This document shows positions 12,059 through 22,507 of a DNA stretch of 64,000 bases, one piece after another. Source of the DNA: Schizophyllum amplum. Lineage: Eukaryota > Basidiomycota > Agaricomycetes > Agaricales > Schizophyllaceae. A program made the translations under genes and the position numbers. The stretch covers positions 186,001 to 250,000 of the forward strand of contig VDMD01000023.1 of the NCBI GenBank assembly GCA_007026445.1. Direction: 5' to 3'. Position 1 is the stretch's first letter; the number at the start of each line of letters is the position of its first letter. Below the pieces are notes generated by a model that worked only from the letters and a program-made list of their open reading frames with translations, did not search any database and was not told the origin of the DNA.

Positions 12059-12112
12059 TTCCTCCATCTTCCTCCTGCTTCCTCCATCTTCCTCCATCTT
12101 CCTCCATCTTCA
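12059..12112 (+). repeat. (CTTCCTCCAT)n pyrimidine-rich minisatellite
   Basis: Imperfect tandem copies of a CTTCCTCCAT unit, about five in a row, in the 760 bp between the Ima1-like gene and the GH12 gene. Polypyrimidine on the plus strand, non-coding. Nothing else is evident in this interval apart from the GH12 promoter. Confidence 0.75.
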
Positions 12113-12534
12113 GCTCCAGTCGTTCTACTTGGATCTCTGATTTACGCGTTTGCGAAAACCAATCACTGTTTTTGTTACAGGAATTAAGTGCTGTCAATAA
12201 CTTCTGCGTGCCCACCTCAACTCCAGCATAAACGTCGGAAAAGGTGGTGAAAGCTGACTTCCGAACTCACATGCCGACCTGCACCACATCTCTTCCACCT
12301 TTGCACCTGACTTCCTTCGTGCGCAAAGATCTGATTAGCGCATAATGAACTTTCAGGCACTGGGAATCCGAGAGGCTCGCAGCAGCCCGTCGTGAGGAGG
12401 AGGCGCGCGGAGGCCGCCAGCGACGGGCCGCGGCAGCAACACACATGACGGAAGTCCAATATACGCATGGTCGCGTTGCCATCGCCCGTGCGCAGGAGCA
12501 TGAACCTCGGCGGAATCTCGAGCACTCGGTCGAG

Positions 12535-12540
12535 TATAAA
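12535..12540 (+). promoter_or_regulatory. TATA box of the GH12 gene
   Basis: TATAAA inside CGAGTATAAAAGCGGG. A start site about 30 bp downstream would fall near 12565, just after the ATG at 12561. This supports the second in-frame ATG at 12630, which begins directly with a signal peptide. Confidence 0.6.
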
Positions 12541-12629
12541 AGCGGGCGATAGACAGCACGATGTCTAGTTCCTCTTTCTCCACTTTCGTTTCCTTATCCA
12601 CATCCCTATCGTCTTGTTTTTCATTCACT

Positions 12630-13721
12630 ATGTCTACCTGGATCAAGCTCACCTCTGTTCTCGCTGCCGCCGCGCTCCTCGTGAACGCGAACCCGGTTGT
12701 CTCTGAGAAGCGTCAGGGTGCGTTGTTCGTAGACTTGCTTGGACGCGTTAACGCTTCGGACAGACACCGCGGAGCACTGCGGGCAGTGGGACGTCGTGAC
12801 CTACAACCAGTACTCGCTTCTCCTTGACCAGTGGGGCAAGGACAACGCCGAGTCGGGCCAGACCTGCGCGAGCATCACGTCCGCTTCCGGCGACAGCATT
12901 GCTGTCAGTGGACTTCAAGCGTCTGTTGTTGCTATACTGACTTCTCCAATAGTGGACTACGACCTTCACCTGGACGGGCACATCCGACACCGGTGTCAAG
13001 GCGTACCCTAACTTGCAGCTCGACGACGTTAGCGGCCAGATTGGCTCTATTTCGTCGATGCCGGTACGTACTTCTTTCATCATTCTGTGTTCAGACGCTG
13101 ATGCGCATACCCTAGACTTCGTGGTCTTGGTCGCTCACCGACGCTTCGTCTGACATTGTCGCGAACATCGCGTACGACATTTTCACTTCGTCCACGGCTG
13201 GTGGCTCGAACGAGTTCGAGATCATGATCTGGATGGCCAACTACAACGCTGGCCCTATCTCATACACCTACAATGCTGAGGGCAACCCCACGCCCGTCGC
13301 GGAGTCGGTCAGCATCGCTGGCTCGACTTGGTATGTTCATATCTCAGGGTCTCAACGGGATAAAGCTGACACAGTGCCTCTCAGGGACGTCTACCACGGC
13401 AGCAACGGCTCGAACGAGGTCTACTCTTTCTTGACCTCCGATGGGTCTGAGGTTACAAGCTTCGACGGCGACGCGTACGACTTCTTCTCCGTACGTGCCT
13501 TGCCAATTCTATCGCTCTGTCTATCAGCTAACGAGCGTCTACAGTATCTCATTTCGGACCAGGGCTTCAGCACCTCGCAGTACCTCACGACCTTCCAGGC
13601 CGGTACTGAGCAGACGCTCGGCTCGGGTACCCTCGTTACGTATGTTATGTCTGCTTTAGACCGCTCGCGCCGACTGATCAGCATTAATTTCAGGTCCTCG
13701 TACTCCGCATCCATCGCGTGA
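12630..13721 (+). CDS. GH12 endo-beta-1,4-glucanase / xyloglucanase, secreted
   Basis: Small secreted glucanase that attacks cellulose or xyloglucan. The ATG at 12630 gives a signal peptide (MSTWIKLTSVLAAAALLVNA) and a short pro-region ending EKRQ, a likely Kex2-type site. The mature part starts DTAEHCGQWDVVTYNQYSL. Further exons encode WTTTFTWTG, TSWSWSLTD and NEFEIMIWMANYNAG, where the Glu of EIMIW is the expected nucleophile. Next come VYHGSNGSNEVYSFL and YLTTFQAGTEQTLGSGTL, where the Glu of GTEQ is the expected acid/base. Seven exons; the donor at 12902 is GTCAGT, the rest GTNNGT-like. Stop TGA at 13719-13721. Length (about 240 residues) is usual for GH12. Subspecificity between cellulose and xyloglucan cannot be told from sequence alone. 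A second in-frame ATG upstream at 12561 is considered less likely. Confidence 0.88.
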
Positions 13722-14062
13722 GTGCGCATTCGGCGCATCGGGATTGTATACAGGAATGGGTGTATCTCTCTGAATGAATTCGATAATAACGATTATGGAT
13801 TCACTGCCTTGTACATAATTTTTGGCTGCAGCTTTCTATCCACAAAGCGCTTGTGATTATTGACACAACTGCCTCTCAAGTAGTTGCTTTATGGTCATGC
13901 CCTCGTCTCGACCAGCAGCCCTCTGAGAGCGCGGACCTTGACCAAAGTCGGAAATAAAGGGACGGCCGTCCCCACGGGGATGGGTGATTCCATCAAACCC
14001 TCACGTCATTGACCCCATCTCTAAAGTTCAGCTCAGATCTCTTCTGCATCTCAACGTCGACC
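13722..14062. other. Intergenic, GST-like promoter
   Basis: 341 bp with the GH12 3' end and the promoter of the next gene. A 14-bp perfect palindrome (GGGACGGCCGTCCC) sits at 13959-13972, about 90 bp before the ATG. No gene seen. Confidence 0.4.
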
Positions 14063-15438
14063 ATGGCCGAATCCCCCTCCTCGACAACTGTTCCCAAAGC
14101 CATGCTGTACTACGCCCAGGACTCTACAGAGTCATGCGTGGGTGAGGAGTCTCGTACGCGTCGTTCACTAGCAGCTCCTTGACGCGCCGCTTGTAGCTCG
14201 CCTTGCATTGTGAGTGACATCTCGTGCAGGCGGATAAAGCTGACGCGGAAGGCAGAATAGAGAAGGGATATGGTAAGGATGAGGTGGATCTGAAGATCGT
14301 CGACTTGGGTGCGTATGGGCGTTCTGTGCGCGCTTATGGTGTTGTTCACGAAGCATTGCAGCGAAGGGAGAGAATTACTCGCCCTCGTACTTGAGGCTCA
14401 ATGCCAAAGGTGCGTCTGGTTGTATCGCGTGTCGTTCTCCCTCTTGATGGTTGTCGATCCCGATAGCGACTGTGCCGACCTTGATTGTCCCGCTGGCGAA
14501 GACGCTTTCCTCCGATGTCGACAGTCGCTACAAAGCCATCGTTGACATTCAGGTGAGTGTGCGAGGGCTACAGAACCATATTGCGCGCAAGTTAACTGGC
14601 TGTTCCCTGCAGAAAATCGTTGAGTTCTTGGACAAGTCGCGTTCGCCGATGTCTACGACGAACACGACGTCAGCGGCGCCTGCGCCTGCGCTGGCACCCG
14701 CGACGATGGCGTTTTCTACCCTCAGCCATACTATTCTTGATGATATCGTCTACACGGAGGACGCTTCACCGTCCAACTTGATCTACGCCAACGCTCGCGA
14801 TGAAGCGTCCTTGAAGGCAACAGCGAAAGACCTGGCACCTCTCCTGCAAGCGCGTAAAGCAGCTCTCGAGCAGTACCTAGCGGACGCGCAGTCGGAGACG
14901 TACCATGCGTCGGAGAAGACGAAGGGCTTCTGGCAGGCGAAGCTGGTGGCGCAGACTGTCCTGCTCGATATCGTGTCCAAAGCGGATACGCCTACTGGGG
15001 ATCTTGATGCCGACAGTCGTGCTCAAAGAGAGAAGTTCTTCAAGACCGCGGAAAGCCTGTGGAGCAGCAGCCTCAAGAGCCTGTTGACTAGGCTTGATAA
15101 GGAGATGATGGGTCCGTTGTGCGGCGGTGAGTGGCGAACATAGTTCATCGTTTTGATTGCGGGCTGACGAAAGGCGATGTTTAGGCGATCAATTATCGAT
15201 AGCGGACCTCCACGTCGCCGCATGGCTCGCGAGCCTGGTCAAGCTTGCCGAGGGTTCGAGCAGCATGGACGGAAAGGCAGTCGTTTCGAGGCTGGAGGAG
15301 CGTATTGGCGGGGGCTTTGCGCTGCCGAAGGACTACAATACCTCGGAGAATGAGACGGCGAGCAAAATTGGGGCATTCTGGGATACGATGCGGGAACGAG
15401 CTAGTTGGAAGCAAGTGTATGAACATGCTCTGGTGTAG
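14063..15438 (+). CDS. Glutathione S-transferase-like protein
   Basis: Cytosolic GST-like protein. The ATG at 14063 begins MAESPSSTTVPKAMLYYAQD. The N-terminal thioredoxin-like part is spread over several short exons, including a 13-nt micro-exon at 14197-14209: ...TESCV / ARLAL / IEKGYGKDEVDLKIVDL / AKGENYSPSYLRLNAK / ATVPTLIVPLAK. The helical C-terminal part runs from IVEFLDKSRSP and contains DLAPLLQARKAALEQYL. An intron at about 15127-15184 joins PLCG to GDQLSIADLHVAAWLASLV, the usual GST helix-6 N-capping motif. Stop TAG at 15436-15438. An insert of roughly 45 residues rich in Ala/Pro/Thr (PMSTTNTTSAAPAPALAPAT) follows the first domain, longer than in canonical GSTs. The substrate is unknown; fungal relatives act in detoxification of wood-derived compounds. 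Confidence 0.72.
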
Positions 15439-16027
15439 AGTTATACAGAATCTGAGCCGCTTCTGGACGGCGACATACTACACCGCTGCGAACATCTGCT
15501 GTGAGACGACTGTGAGACGACGGATTTTGCGCCGTTGATTCTTGTCGAATTCAATATTTGCATTCAGTGTCCACGGCGATGGAGAGCAAAGGTGGCGAAG
15601 CGGCGTGGATGGTGTGTATGTAGAGCCGCTGCGTCGTGTAGCTGTGTAGCTACAGTGTCCGAATCCCGGCCAGAGCGGCGTAAGGCCTTGTTTTGAGCGT
15701 ACATATCACATGATCTGCAGACCCTGGCCGGATTCTCCGGTTCTAGCGAAAATTCACTGGGCTCCAATGTCCAGTATTGTCCAGAGAAGGAAAGTAAGAG
15801 TCACCCGCGTGGCCACCGCGTGCCACGTGGCGCGCATGGACGGCTAACAGAGCTGACCGGGACCCGAGTTGAATCGAAGGCCGTTTTACCGGAAGATGTG
15901 GGCTGGATGTGGGGGCGCGAACTTGTGGCCTGGGCTTGCGTTTGCTCACCTGCCTTCTTTTGCAGATCCTTCGGCGACTCCCTCCCGTCCCACAGCGCGA
16001 CCTATAAGTAGCCTGTAACTTTAAGTA
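15439..16027. other. Intergenic before the 16-kb MITE
   Basis: About 590 bp with no supported gene. A minus-strand open frame of 180 codons covers 15743-16285, but it runs across the MITE boundary and has no family motif. Confidence 0.5.
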
Positions 16028-16435
16028 CCGTCCCTGACCCAGATATGCACCACTTTGAGTCTGCAAGCCACAGACAAGCCACAACTCGCCGGTTTCGTCT
16101 TCAAATGCTTTGGAAATAATCGTGCCCATGCAGACGACTATTATCTCTTCGCATAAATATTTGTGAGAATTATCACTGAGCAACGACGGTGCTGTCTGTG
16201 CGCAAAGACGGTGATAGGGCAATGCACCACTTTTCGGGAATTGCCGGGCGACTTTCGATTTTTCTACCTGATGCTGTAGATACACTTGCTCTATGAAATT
16301 TCAGGATACCATAGGTTACATGCTGCGCTACAGATCCCCCAAATATCTAAGGATTTCACGAAGATTTGACTGGCACAGGCCGAGTGGTGCATATCTGGTA
16401 CCCTGGGCCAAGTGGCATATCTGGGTCAGGGACGG
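16028..16435. mobile_element. MITE, Tc1/mariner-type target (TA), 408 bp
   Basis: Terminal inverted repeats start CCGTCCCTGACCCAGATATG at the left end. They read the same from the right end on the other strand for 21 bp, then continue with a 2-bp gap. Both ends are flanked by TA (16026-16027 and 16436-16437), the target duplication typical of Tc1/mariner-class elements. The subterminal word ATATGCACCACTT recurs in inverted form at about 16384-16398 and in part at 16223-16234. There is no coding capacity, so the element is non-autonomous. It lies in the 1.3 kb gap between the GST-like gene and the GT31-like gene, about 300 bp before the latter's ATG. Confidence 0.82.
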
Positions 16436-16740
16436 TAGCACGTCGTAGTTTTGAGCGAGTCTCAGTGATGGATGGCAAGGAGCCCACGTGAGTGCTGCTG
16501 CACCGCTTTGATCACGCTCCCATTTCTTTATAGCCGACCATCACTGCGACGGGAGTAGCTGTGCTCGTCCCTGTACAGGCCTCAGGAAGCCGCAGTCCAT
16601 CGGCGTTGTGTTCTGCAGCAGACAATACCGCGGATTGTCGGGCGCGCCCTTATCAAGTCCCAGCCAGGCCCACTTCAGACTCCGCACAGACTTGTCTGCC
16701 CTAGCGCAGACCGAGTCTGCACACATTCATTGACGCCGCC

Positions 16741-19071
16741 ATGTCCTTTTCCATAAACCTTCTCAGCGCGTCGCCACTAGATTCATCCAATCTCGACGGC
16801 TACGATAGTCCCGACACTGACAACGCCGACACCACCAGCGAGACCAAGCACGCGCTGCTGCGTCACATCGAGCGCCGCCCCTTCCTCGCCCCGGACGCGA
16901 CGCCATCGCCGCCCACGCAGTTTCTCACTCCGTCCTCCATCTCTGGCCGCTGCTCAAATTACTCCTCAAACGCAGGGACGCCCGTCCCATCGCGTTCGAC
17001 ATCCCCTCTTCCGCAGTTCTACGCATCCAATGCGGGCGCGACGACCTCTTCGTGCACGTCCGATACGGACAGCGAGCACAGCTCGCTTATGCTGCGAGAG
17101 CGCAACCCGAACTGGCGAGATGAAAGTCGTCGGCGATGGTGGTCGGTGTCACGGCGCCGACGCAAGCGCGATGGCATATTCCTGCGCACCAGCAAGAAGT
17201 GGACACGTTGGATATACCGCCACCCATTGTTCCCCAATCAGCCGCTTACTATAGTGCGTAAAGTCCACATCCATCGCACACACTGCTAACGTGCCGCAGA
17301 TTCTCGCACTAATACTGCTCTCCGCGTTCGCTATCTTCCTCACCCTCCTGCTCATGTACATCTTGAACCCCGACAAGGAGCCTTTACCATGGCGCGCATA
17401 CTGCTCAGTCCCCCCTCCGCAGTACTTCCCATCGGACACTTCGTCTTCCCACCTTCCGTTGGGGCAAGGTTATTCCTTCCCGCCCGATAATCTCGATGAC
17501 ATACCCCCGGTCGGACTATTCATCGGCGTCTTCTCTGTAGACTCTGCCTTCGAGCGTCGCATGCTAGTACGAACGACATGGGCCAGTCATCCGTCCAGCA
17601 GGGATGGCGCCGGCGAGGGAGATGGTGGCGATGGGACATCGCGCACCGTCGTCCGATTTATTCTTGGCCAGCCGCGCAAGGACTGGGAGCAGCAAATCCG
17701 CCTGGAGATGGAGACGTACAACGACATCGTCCTGCTTCCCATGGCCGAGAACATGAACTCGGGCAAGAGTCATGTCTTCTTCTCATGGGCTGCGATCAAC
17801 GCCTGGGTGCCACCGGCTTATCGCGACAACTATTCCATTTCTCAGCCTTCGTTCTCCTACTCGAACTACACTGCCCCGCCCCCACCATTCGCGCCCCACG
17901 ATTCCATCCAGACACGGCAAGACCAATCAGAAATGACGGGTCATTTCCGGCCATGGGTCCGTCCGGATTTCGTTGTCAAGGCCGATGACGACGCCTTCGT
18001 CATGCTCGCTGAGCTCGAATCGCGCCTGCGGGTCGAGTTGCATGCTAAGCCGGTCGATGAGCACGCAGACGATCCGCCACTCTCGTCATCCTCCCCGTCC
18101 TTCGAGTCCGTCACCAGCACATCATCGAACTTGTCCACAAGCACGACGCTGTCTAAACGAGACCTCAACTTGGCGCATCGGACGTCGGCGAACTGGCGCG
18201 CCTTCAAGAGCCAGCCACAAGACCCGCTGATCTACTGGGGCTATTTCGTGAAGAATCGACTGCACCAGTTCATGGCTGGCGAGCTGTACGCGCTGACTTG
18301 GCCGCTCGTTGACTGGGTGGCGAAGGATCCGACGGTGAAGACGATGACGCGGGGTGCGGAGGACAAGCAAACGGCCAAATGGATGAAGTCGCACCCACAA
18401 GCGGACAAGATTCGATGGGCGAGCGAGCGGTGCTACATGTACGATCACCCGCGCGCCGGCACGGTGTAAGTTTCATCGCACTCTCAAACATGTACGCTTG
18501 CTGACGCCGGCTGCGATAGTTATGGCCATGGCTTCCTCTTTCCGTCCGAAGTATCGCGAGTCAAGCAGAGTATTATGGACTTCCCGGAAAAGACTCCCCA
18601 GGATGTACTGGACGCGCCGACTCTTGCTACGGGTGGCAACCAACTGGCTACGCCACCTTCATGGGCGCACTCGTCCGTCTCGACTTTCGGCGTGCGATAT
18701 GGTCCACCAGTCCCGAATTTGACTGCAGAACAGGCAGTTGAGGCTATGGTCGAAGGCAGCGAGATGTCTACGCTCAGAGAAGGTACGTTTCCTTATTGTC
18801 GTCCTGGGAATGGAGTACTAATAGCCAACAAGGTGACCCCAAGACACCCGAATACGCCTGGATGCACCGCGAGGGCCGGAACAAGCGCTTCGAAGGCAAC
18901 CGCGTCGGAGGCACCGTCGTTGTACACTACATCAAGAAGCACATGTGGTTTTTGGAGACGGCCATCGCCCTGTTGGAGGGCGATGAGTACTCTGACATGG
19001 AGAAGTTCGAGGCGGACAAGCAGGGCGGGGCAACTGGCTGGAGCAGTGTACATCAGCGGAGGTTGCGGTAA
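16741..19071 (+). CDS. GT31-like galactosyltransferase family protein, type II membrane
   Basis: Golgi-type glycosyltransferase with the galactosyltransferase (GT31) fold. The ATG at 16741 starts MSFSINLLSASPLD. A long Ser/Pro-rich and then basic cytoplasmic tail (RRRRKRDGIFL) leads, across an intron at about 17253-17299, to a membrane segment LALILLSAFAIFLTLLLMYI. The lumenal domain has VGLFIGVFSVDSAFERRMLV with RTTWASH, VRFILGQP, ETYNDIVLLPMAENMNSGKS with HVFFSWA, and the metal-binding KADDDAF. Further on are YWGYFVKN, MAGELYALTW and YGHGFLF, across introns at about 18467-18518 and 18782-18832. Stop TAA at 19069-19071. Sequence between HAKPVDEHADD and RDLNLAH is a Ser-rich insert. The donor and acceptor sugars are not predictable. 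Confidence 0.78.
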
Positions 19072-19907
19072 CCACGTAGGAAGTATGAGGAATGAGGGCG
19101 GTAGCTGTTGTTCAACGGCGTTCTTTAGTGGTGATGGTGCTGGTGGTGGTGGTGGCTGAGGAAGCGACGCGCGAGTGCTTGAGCGCGGAGGTGCTTGGGA
19201 GATACCGTTAAAAGCACATTGTAATTTATCCTTCACTTGGTTCGCCCTCGTTCTTGTATCTAAGTAGCTGTTCGATGTGTGTTTTCTGTAATGCATTCAG
19301 ATGGATTCTGGGAGGACATGAGCGTCGCGCTGACTGGCGCCCTGGGGCTTTGCTCCCGGTTGTCACAGATTAGGCCTAAGGCTGCCTCAGGGCAAGCTGG
19401 GCCCGTAAGCAGTGCCCTTCATTCCAAAATTCGGGCCTGCTCGAAGCCCCCGCATGCTTGCGCAGCTACCGACCTCCCGTGGAATTTTATCCTGCTGCAC
19501 TCAACGTCGTGAGTGAGCTTGTTGGCTGGAAATTCCGTGGGGGGTCCAGATCCACAACTGTCACAGCCAGTCGCGTGGCCTGCGCATGGTCGAGTCTCGG
19601 CCCCAAACCCCCAAGTCCGATTTTTCCCAAACTTTTCCTGTCTCGCCGCCAGTACTCCTATGACTTTCTCACTAAAGGCCAAAGAGTTTGCTGCCCGCGA
19701 GCGAACGAATGTTTTGAGTAACGGCGTTCAGCAAGCATCGAGGCTTTGCCCGCATGTAGGGGGTCGGGCGCTATCAGTCCAATTATCAGATCGAGTCCCC
19801 CGGCCCCGATCAGGCCTGGCTGCTCTAGACCATCGTCTGCTCAGGCATAAAAACAGAGAGCGCTGGGATGGCTCACCCCTTCCCCGCCCTGCGTCTCTGC
19901 GAACGAC
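19072..19907. other. Intergenic, ETT1 promoter
   Basis: About 835 bp. It starts with a GGT-rich simple repeat (about 19131-19157) just after the GT31 stop. A CATAAAAA element lies near 19848, 60 bp before the next ATG. A long open frame upstream of and overlapping the next gene is not supported. Confidence 0.45.
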
Positions 19908-21764
19908 ATGTTTGCCCGCCAGCAGCGCTCCTCCCCATCGCGCCCCCAGAACCCGCGCAAGCGGCGCCGGCCCCAAGGTCTCTGGCAGGCGCGCGTCACG
20001 CACGGCTCGAATGCAGCGCGCGTTGCGAACCCTCCGCGCCCGCGCGTCCCTGCTTCTACACCAGCATACTCCGATGACAGCGACGATGAGTATGAGAGCG
20101 CCCTTGACTCGTCGCGTTCATCGAAGAGGATGCGTTCTTCCACCGAGGACACGTCTGTCGAGGACGAGTCAGGCAATCTACCTGTCAAGGCAGAGCCCCC
20201 GCGAGTCAGTGGCTGGCTCCGCCGCACGAAGATCATGGATTCCTGCTCCGTTGCCGCTCGCGGTGCACACACTGCTCCGTCTGAATGCGACTACGAGGAC
20301 TGGGAAGACCTTAAAGATCTGTACAAGAGTGCATTGGATCAGCTGGAGGGTACGTCTACTCGATCGCGTCTTTTACTTGCGATTGACCTTTCTCCAGGTG
20401 ATGAAGACCCCAGTGAAGCATTGCCATTATTACGCGGTGTCATTCACGAATGCCATCGCTTCCTCCTTCGATACGACGATCCGTCCGTGATCTTCACTTC
20501 TCCACCATCCCGCGCGCGCCTGTTACAGCCAGCGCATCCGAAGCCAAAACACCCCGAGCTTCCGACTGCTTTCCATAACATCCTTGGTACCGCTCTCTTC
20601 CTCTTCGGCAACATCATATCGCTCTACCCCAAGCGCGCGCTTGCTGGAGAACCGACGCATGCCGTCCCGTACTGGCTCGCTGCGCTTGATGTTTTCGAGA
20701 CAGCGGAGAGCCTGCCAACGCGAACAGATGGTCGTTTTGGATTCAGCGCGCCCGAGGACTGGCACATGGCCGTAGTTTGGGGCCGGACATGGGTTCGTCT
20801 AGCTCAGGAAACCCTCATCCGGTCGGCACACAACTCCAAGGACGCCGATGTGTTCCTGACCGACTACGCCTGGCCCGCGAGCTCGCCAATGGCCATCATC
20901 ATGGCGCACCGTCCACCCGTGACGCGGCGGACCTCCCTCTGCTCTCCAACGCCGAACGACCTGATGGAACTCGCCATGGACCAGTTCTCGCGCGGGATAT
21001 TTCATATGCCGCACCCACAGCAGCACCATGGTATTCCATACCTTCCCACGCCACCCATCATGCTCTCGACCTTCTCCTGCCCAATGCTGGAAAATATTCA
21101 CTTGGCACCTCACGAAGAGTTCGAGATCGGGCCTCGAATGTCCCCGCCCCCGCCAGCCTCAATCCTCTCCCTCCAGAACCATCACTACTCGCCCATCCCG
21201 CCCAAGTCGCGCGCCACTCATCTCTACACGATCGCCGCGGAGGTCGTACATGTCGCTGAGAAGCTCGCGCTCCCTTCGGAGCGCAAGATCTGGGCGACAT
21301 GGGCGGATTCAGTGCTCAACCAGATGCGCATGGAGGTTGACATGGATAGGTGGCGGACGGCGATTCTGCGCGAACGCGGCCGATGCTGGCTCATCGTCGG
21401 CAGCGCCCTCGCCGAGACCGCGGAACAGGAGCTTGAAGCGCACGCGGACGATGCGATGAGGATCTCCGCAGCGCTGGCGATGGACGACACGCAGGAGGCG
21501 CGTGAGGCGCTGGGATACGCAATCGAATTCCTCGACAAGGCGATCGCGCATCAGATGTCGTCGGCCTATTCGATGTGCTCAGGGCGCACTTGCAAGGACG
21601 AGGAGCAAGAGGAGATCAGGCTCAATGCGTTGCTGGCCGAGGCACTGCTCACTCTGGCGAACGTCACGGGGGAAGATTCGATCCGGGAAGACCTATACCG
21701 TCGTGCTAGCATTGTCGGTGGGGAGGATGTGAGGCAGATGCTCTTCGGTATGAACGAGAATTAG
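19908..21764 (+). CDS. ETT1: ETT1-like protein (enhancer of translation termination 1)
   Basis: Fungal Ett1 family. In yeast, Ett1 is a nuclear protein needed for efficient stop-codon recognition, working with Tpa1. The ATG at 19908 gives MFARQQRSSPSRPQNPRKRR, a basic nuclear-type N-terminus, then an acidic stretch (SDDSDDEYESALDSS). The family core begins YEDWEDLKDLYKSALDQLEG. A 48-bp intron at 20351-20398 (GTACGT...CTCCAG) is a multiple of three and therefore hidden in the open frame. The core resumes DEDPSEALPLLRGVIHECHR, a typical family block, followed by ELPTAFHNILGTALFLFGNI and FLDKAIAHQMSSAYSM. Mostly helical and TPR-like. Stop TAG at 21762-21764. Assignment rests on recalled family blocks; length (about 600 residues) is a little above yeast. 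Confidence 0.65.
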   Translation: MFARQQRSSPSRPQNPRKRRRPQGLWQARVTHGSNAARVANPPRPRVPASTPAYSDDSDDEYESALDSSRSSKRMRSSTEDTSVEDESGNLPVKAEPPRVSGWLRRTKIMDSCSVAARGAHTAPSECDYEDWEDLKDLYKSALDQLEGTSTRSRLLLAIDLSPGDEDPSEALPLLRGVIHECHRFLLRYDDPSVIFTSPPSRARLLQPAHPKPKHPELPTAFHNILGTALFLFGNIISLYPKRALAGEPTHAVPYWLAALDVFETAESLPTRTDGRFGFSAPEDWHMAVVWGRTWVRLAQETLIRSAHNSKDADVFLTDYAWPASSPMAIIMAHRPPVTRRTSLCSPTPNDLMELAMDQFSRGIFHMPHPQQHHGIPYLPTPPIMLSTFSCPMLENIHLAPHEEFEIGPRMSPPPPASILSLQNHHYSPIPPKSRATHLYTIAAEVVHVAEKLALPSERKIWATWADSVLNQMRMEVDMDRWRTAILRERGRCWLIVGSALAETAEQELEAHADDAMRISAALAMDDTQEAREALGYAIEFLDKAIAHQMSSAYSMCSGRTCKDEEQEEIRLNALLAEALLTLANVTGEDSIREDLYRRASIVGGEDVRQMLFGMNEN

Positions 21765-22507
21765 GTCTTAATGTCATGTTATTGTATATACCCGCACTGT
21801 ATTTCTAGCCATTGCTATCGTTATCACTATACCGCTCTTATCTTACTGTCTCGTAACTTGCTGCACTTGTAGCCCAACCAATTTGGATCTCGCCCGCGAT
21901 CTCGAAGTTCAACTTACCATGTGATCGTGAGAGAGGGCGTCCTATCTTGTCGACGGTCACGTAAGCAAACAGACAATGATCTCGATCAACCTGAGGCTCG
22001 TTGACTTCTCCTGCTCAAGACGTTTACAGTGTTCATAATCCACCACATGTGCTCTATCTTGCCCTCAAAAGCGTTGACAATTACAGAACCTTTGCGTCAT
22101 TTACGTGTCTACGCCCCTCCAGATCCCCCGAGGGAGCTATCTCCCGGTCCGTAGGGCCGCCACGTTCCCGTGGTCCGCCCGCTGTATCTTTATTGTTCGA
22201 CTTTTGAGCTGCTGAAGGCAACCTTGTAACAGCAATGGATGCGTCCAGGATGCATCCCCTTTCCTCAGACAATTGCAAGTCTCATTGCAACACCTGCATC
22301 GTCCTTCCCTTGTCCAGTTCCTCCTTGTTTACCTCGATCGGGCGGGTTCTTCGCCGACTCGCTGGTACCGTGCCCAACACGTTAAAAATCTATTTCCAAA
22401 GTCCGCGATAACGCGGACGCCGGGGGCGCGCACCCTGCCTGGCACATAAGAAAGCACCCTGCCTTTCGCCGTGAGGGCTTTTCTTGTTCCTGCCACCGAC
22501 GGCGCCA
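21765..22507. other. Intergenic between ETT1 and MFS genes
   Basis: About 740 bp with no supported gene, holding the ETT1 3' end and the promoter of the transporter. There is a small imperfect dyad, GGATGCGTCCAGGATGCATCC, around 22234-22257. Nothing else stands out. Confidence 0.4.

Noticed and set aside
15743..16285. Minus-strand 180-codon frame
   Set aside because: It crosses the edge of the TA-flanked MITE and shows no motif or conserved composition.
19513..20490. Long plus-strand open frame (325 codons) upstream of and overlapping the ETT1 start
   Set aside because: It is rich in Arg/Ser, lacks any family block, and overlaps the well-supported ETT1 frame in another phase; GC-rich shadow.
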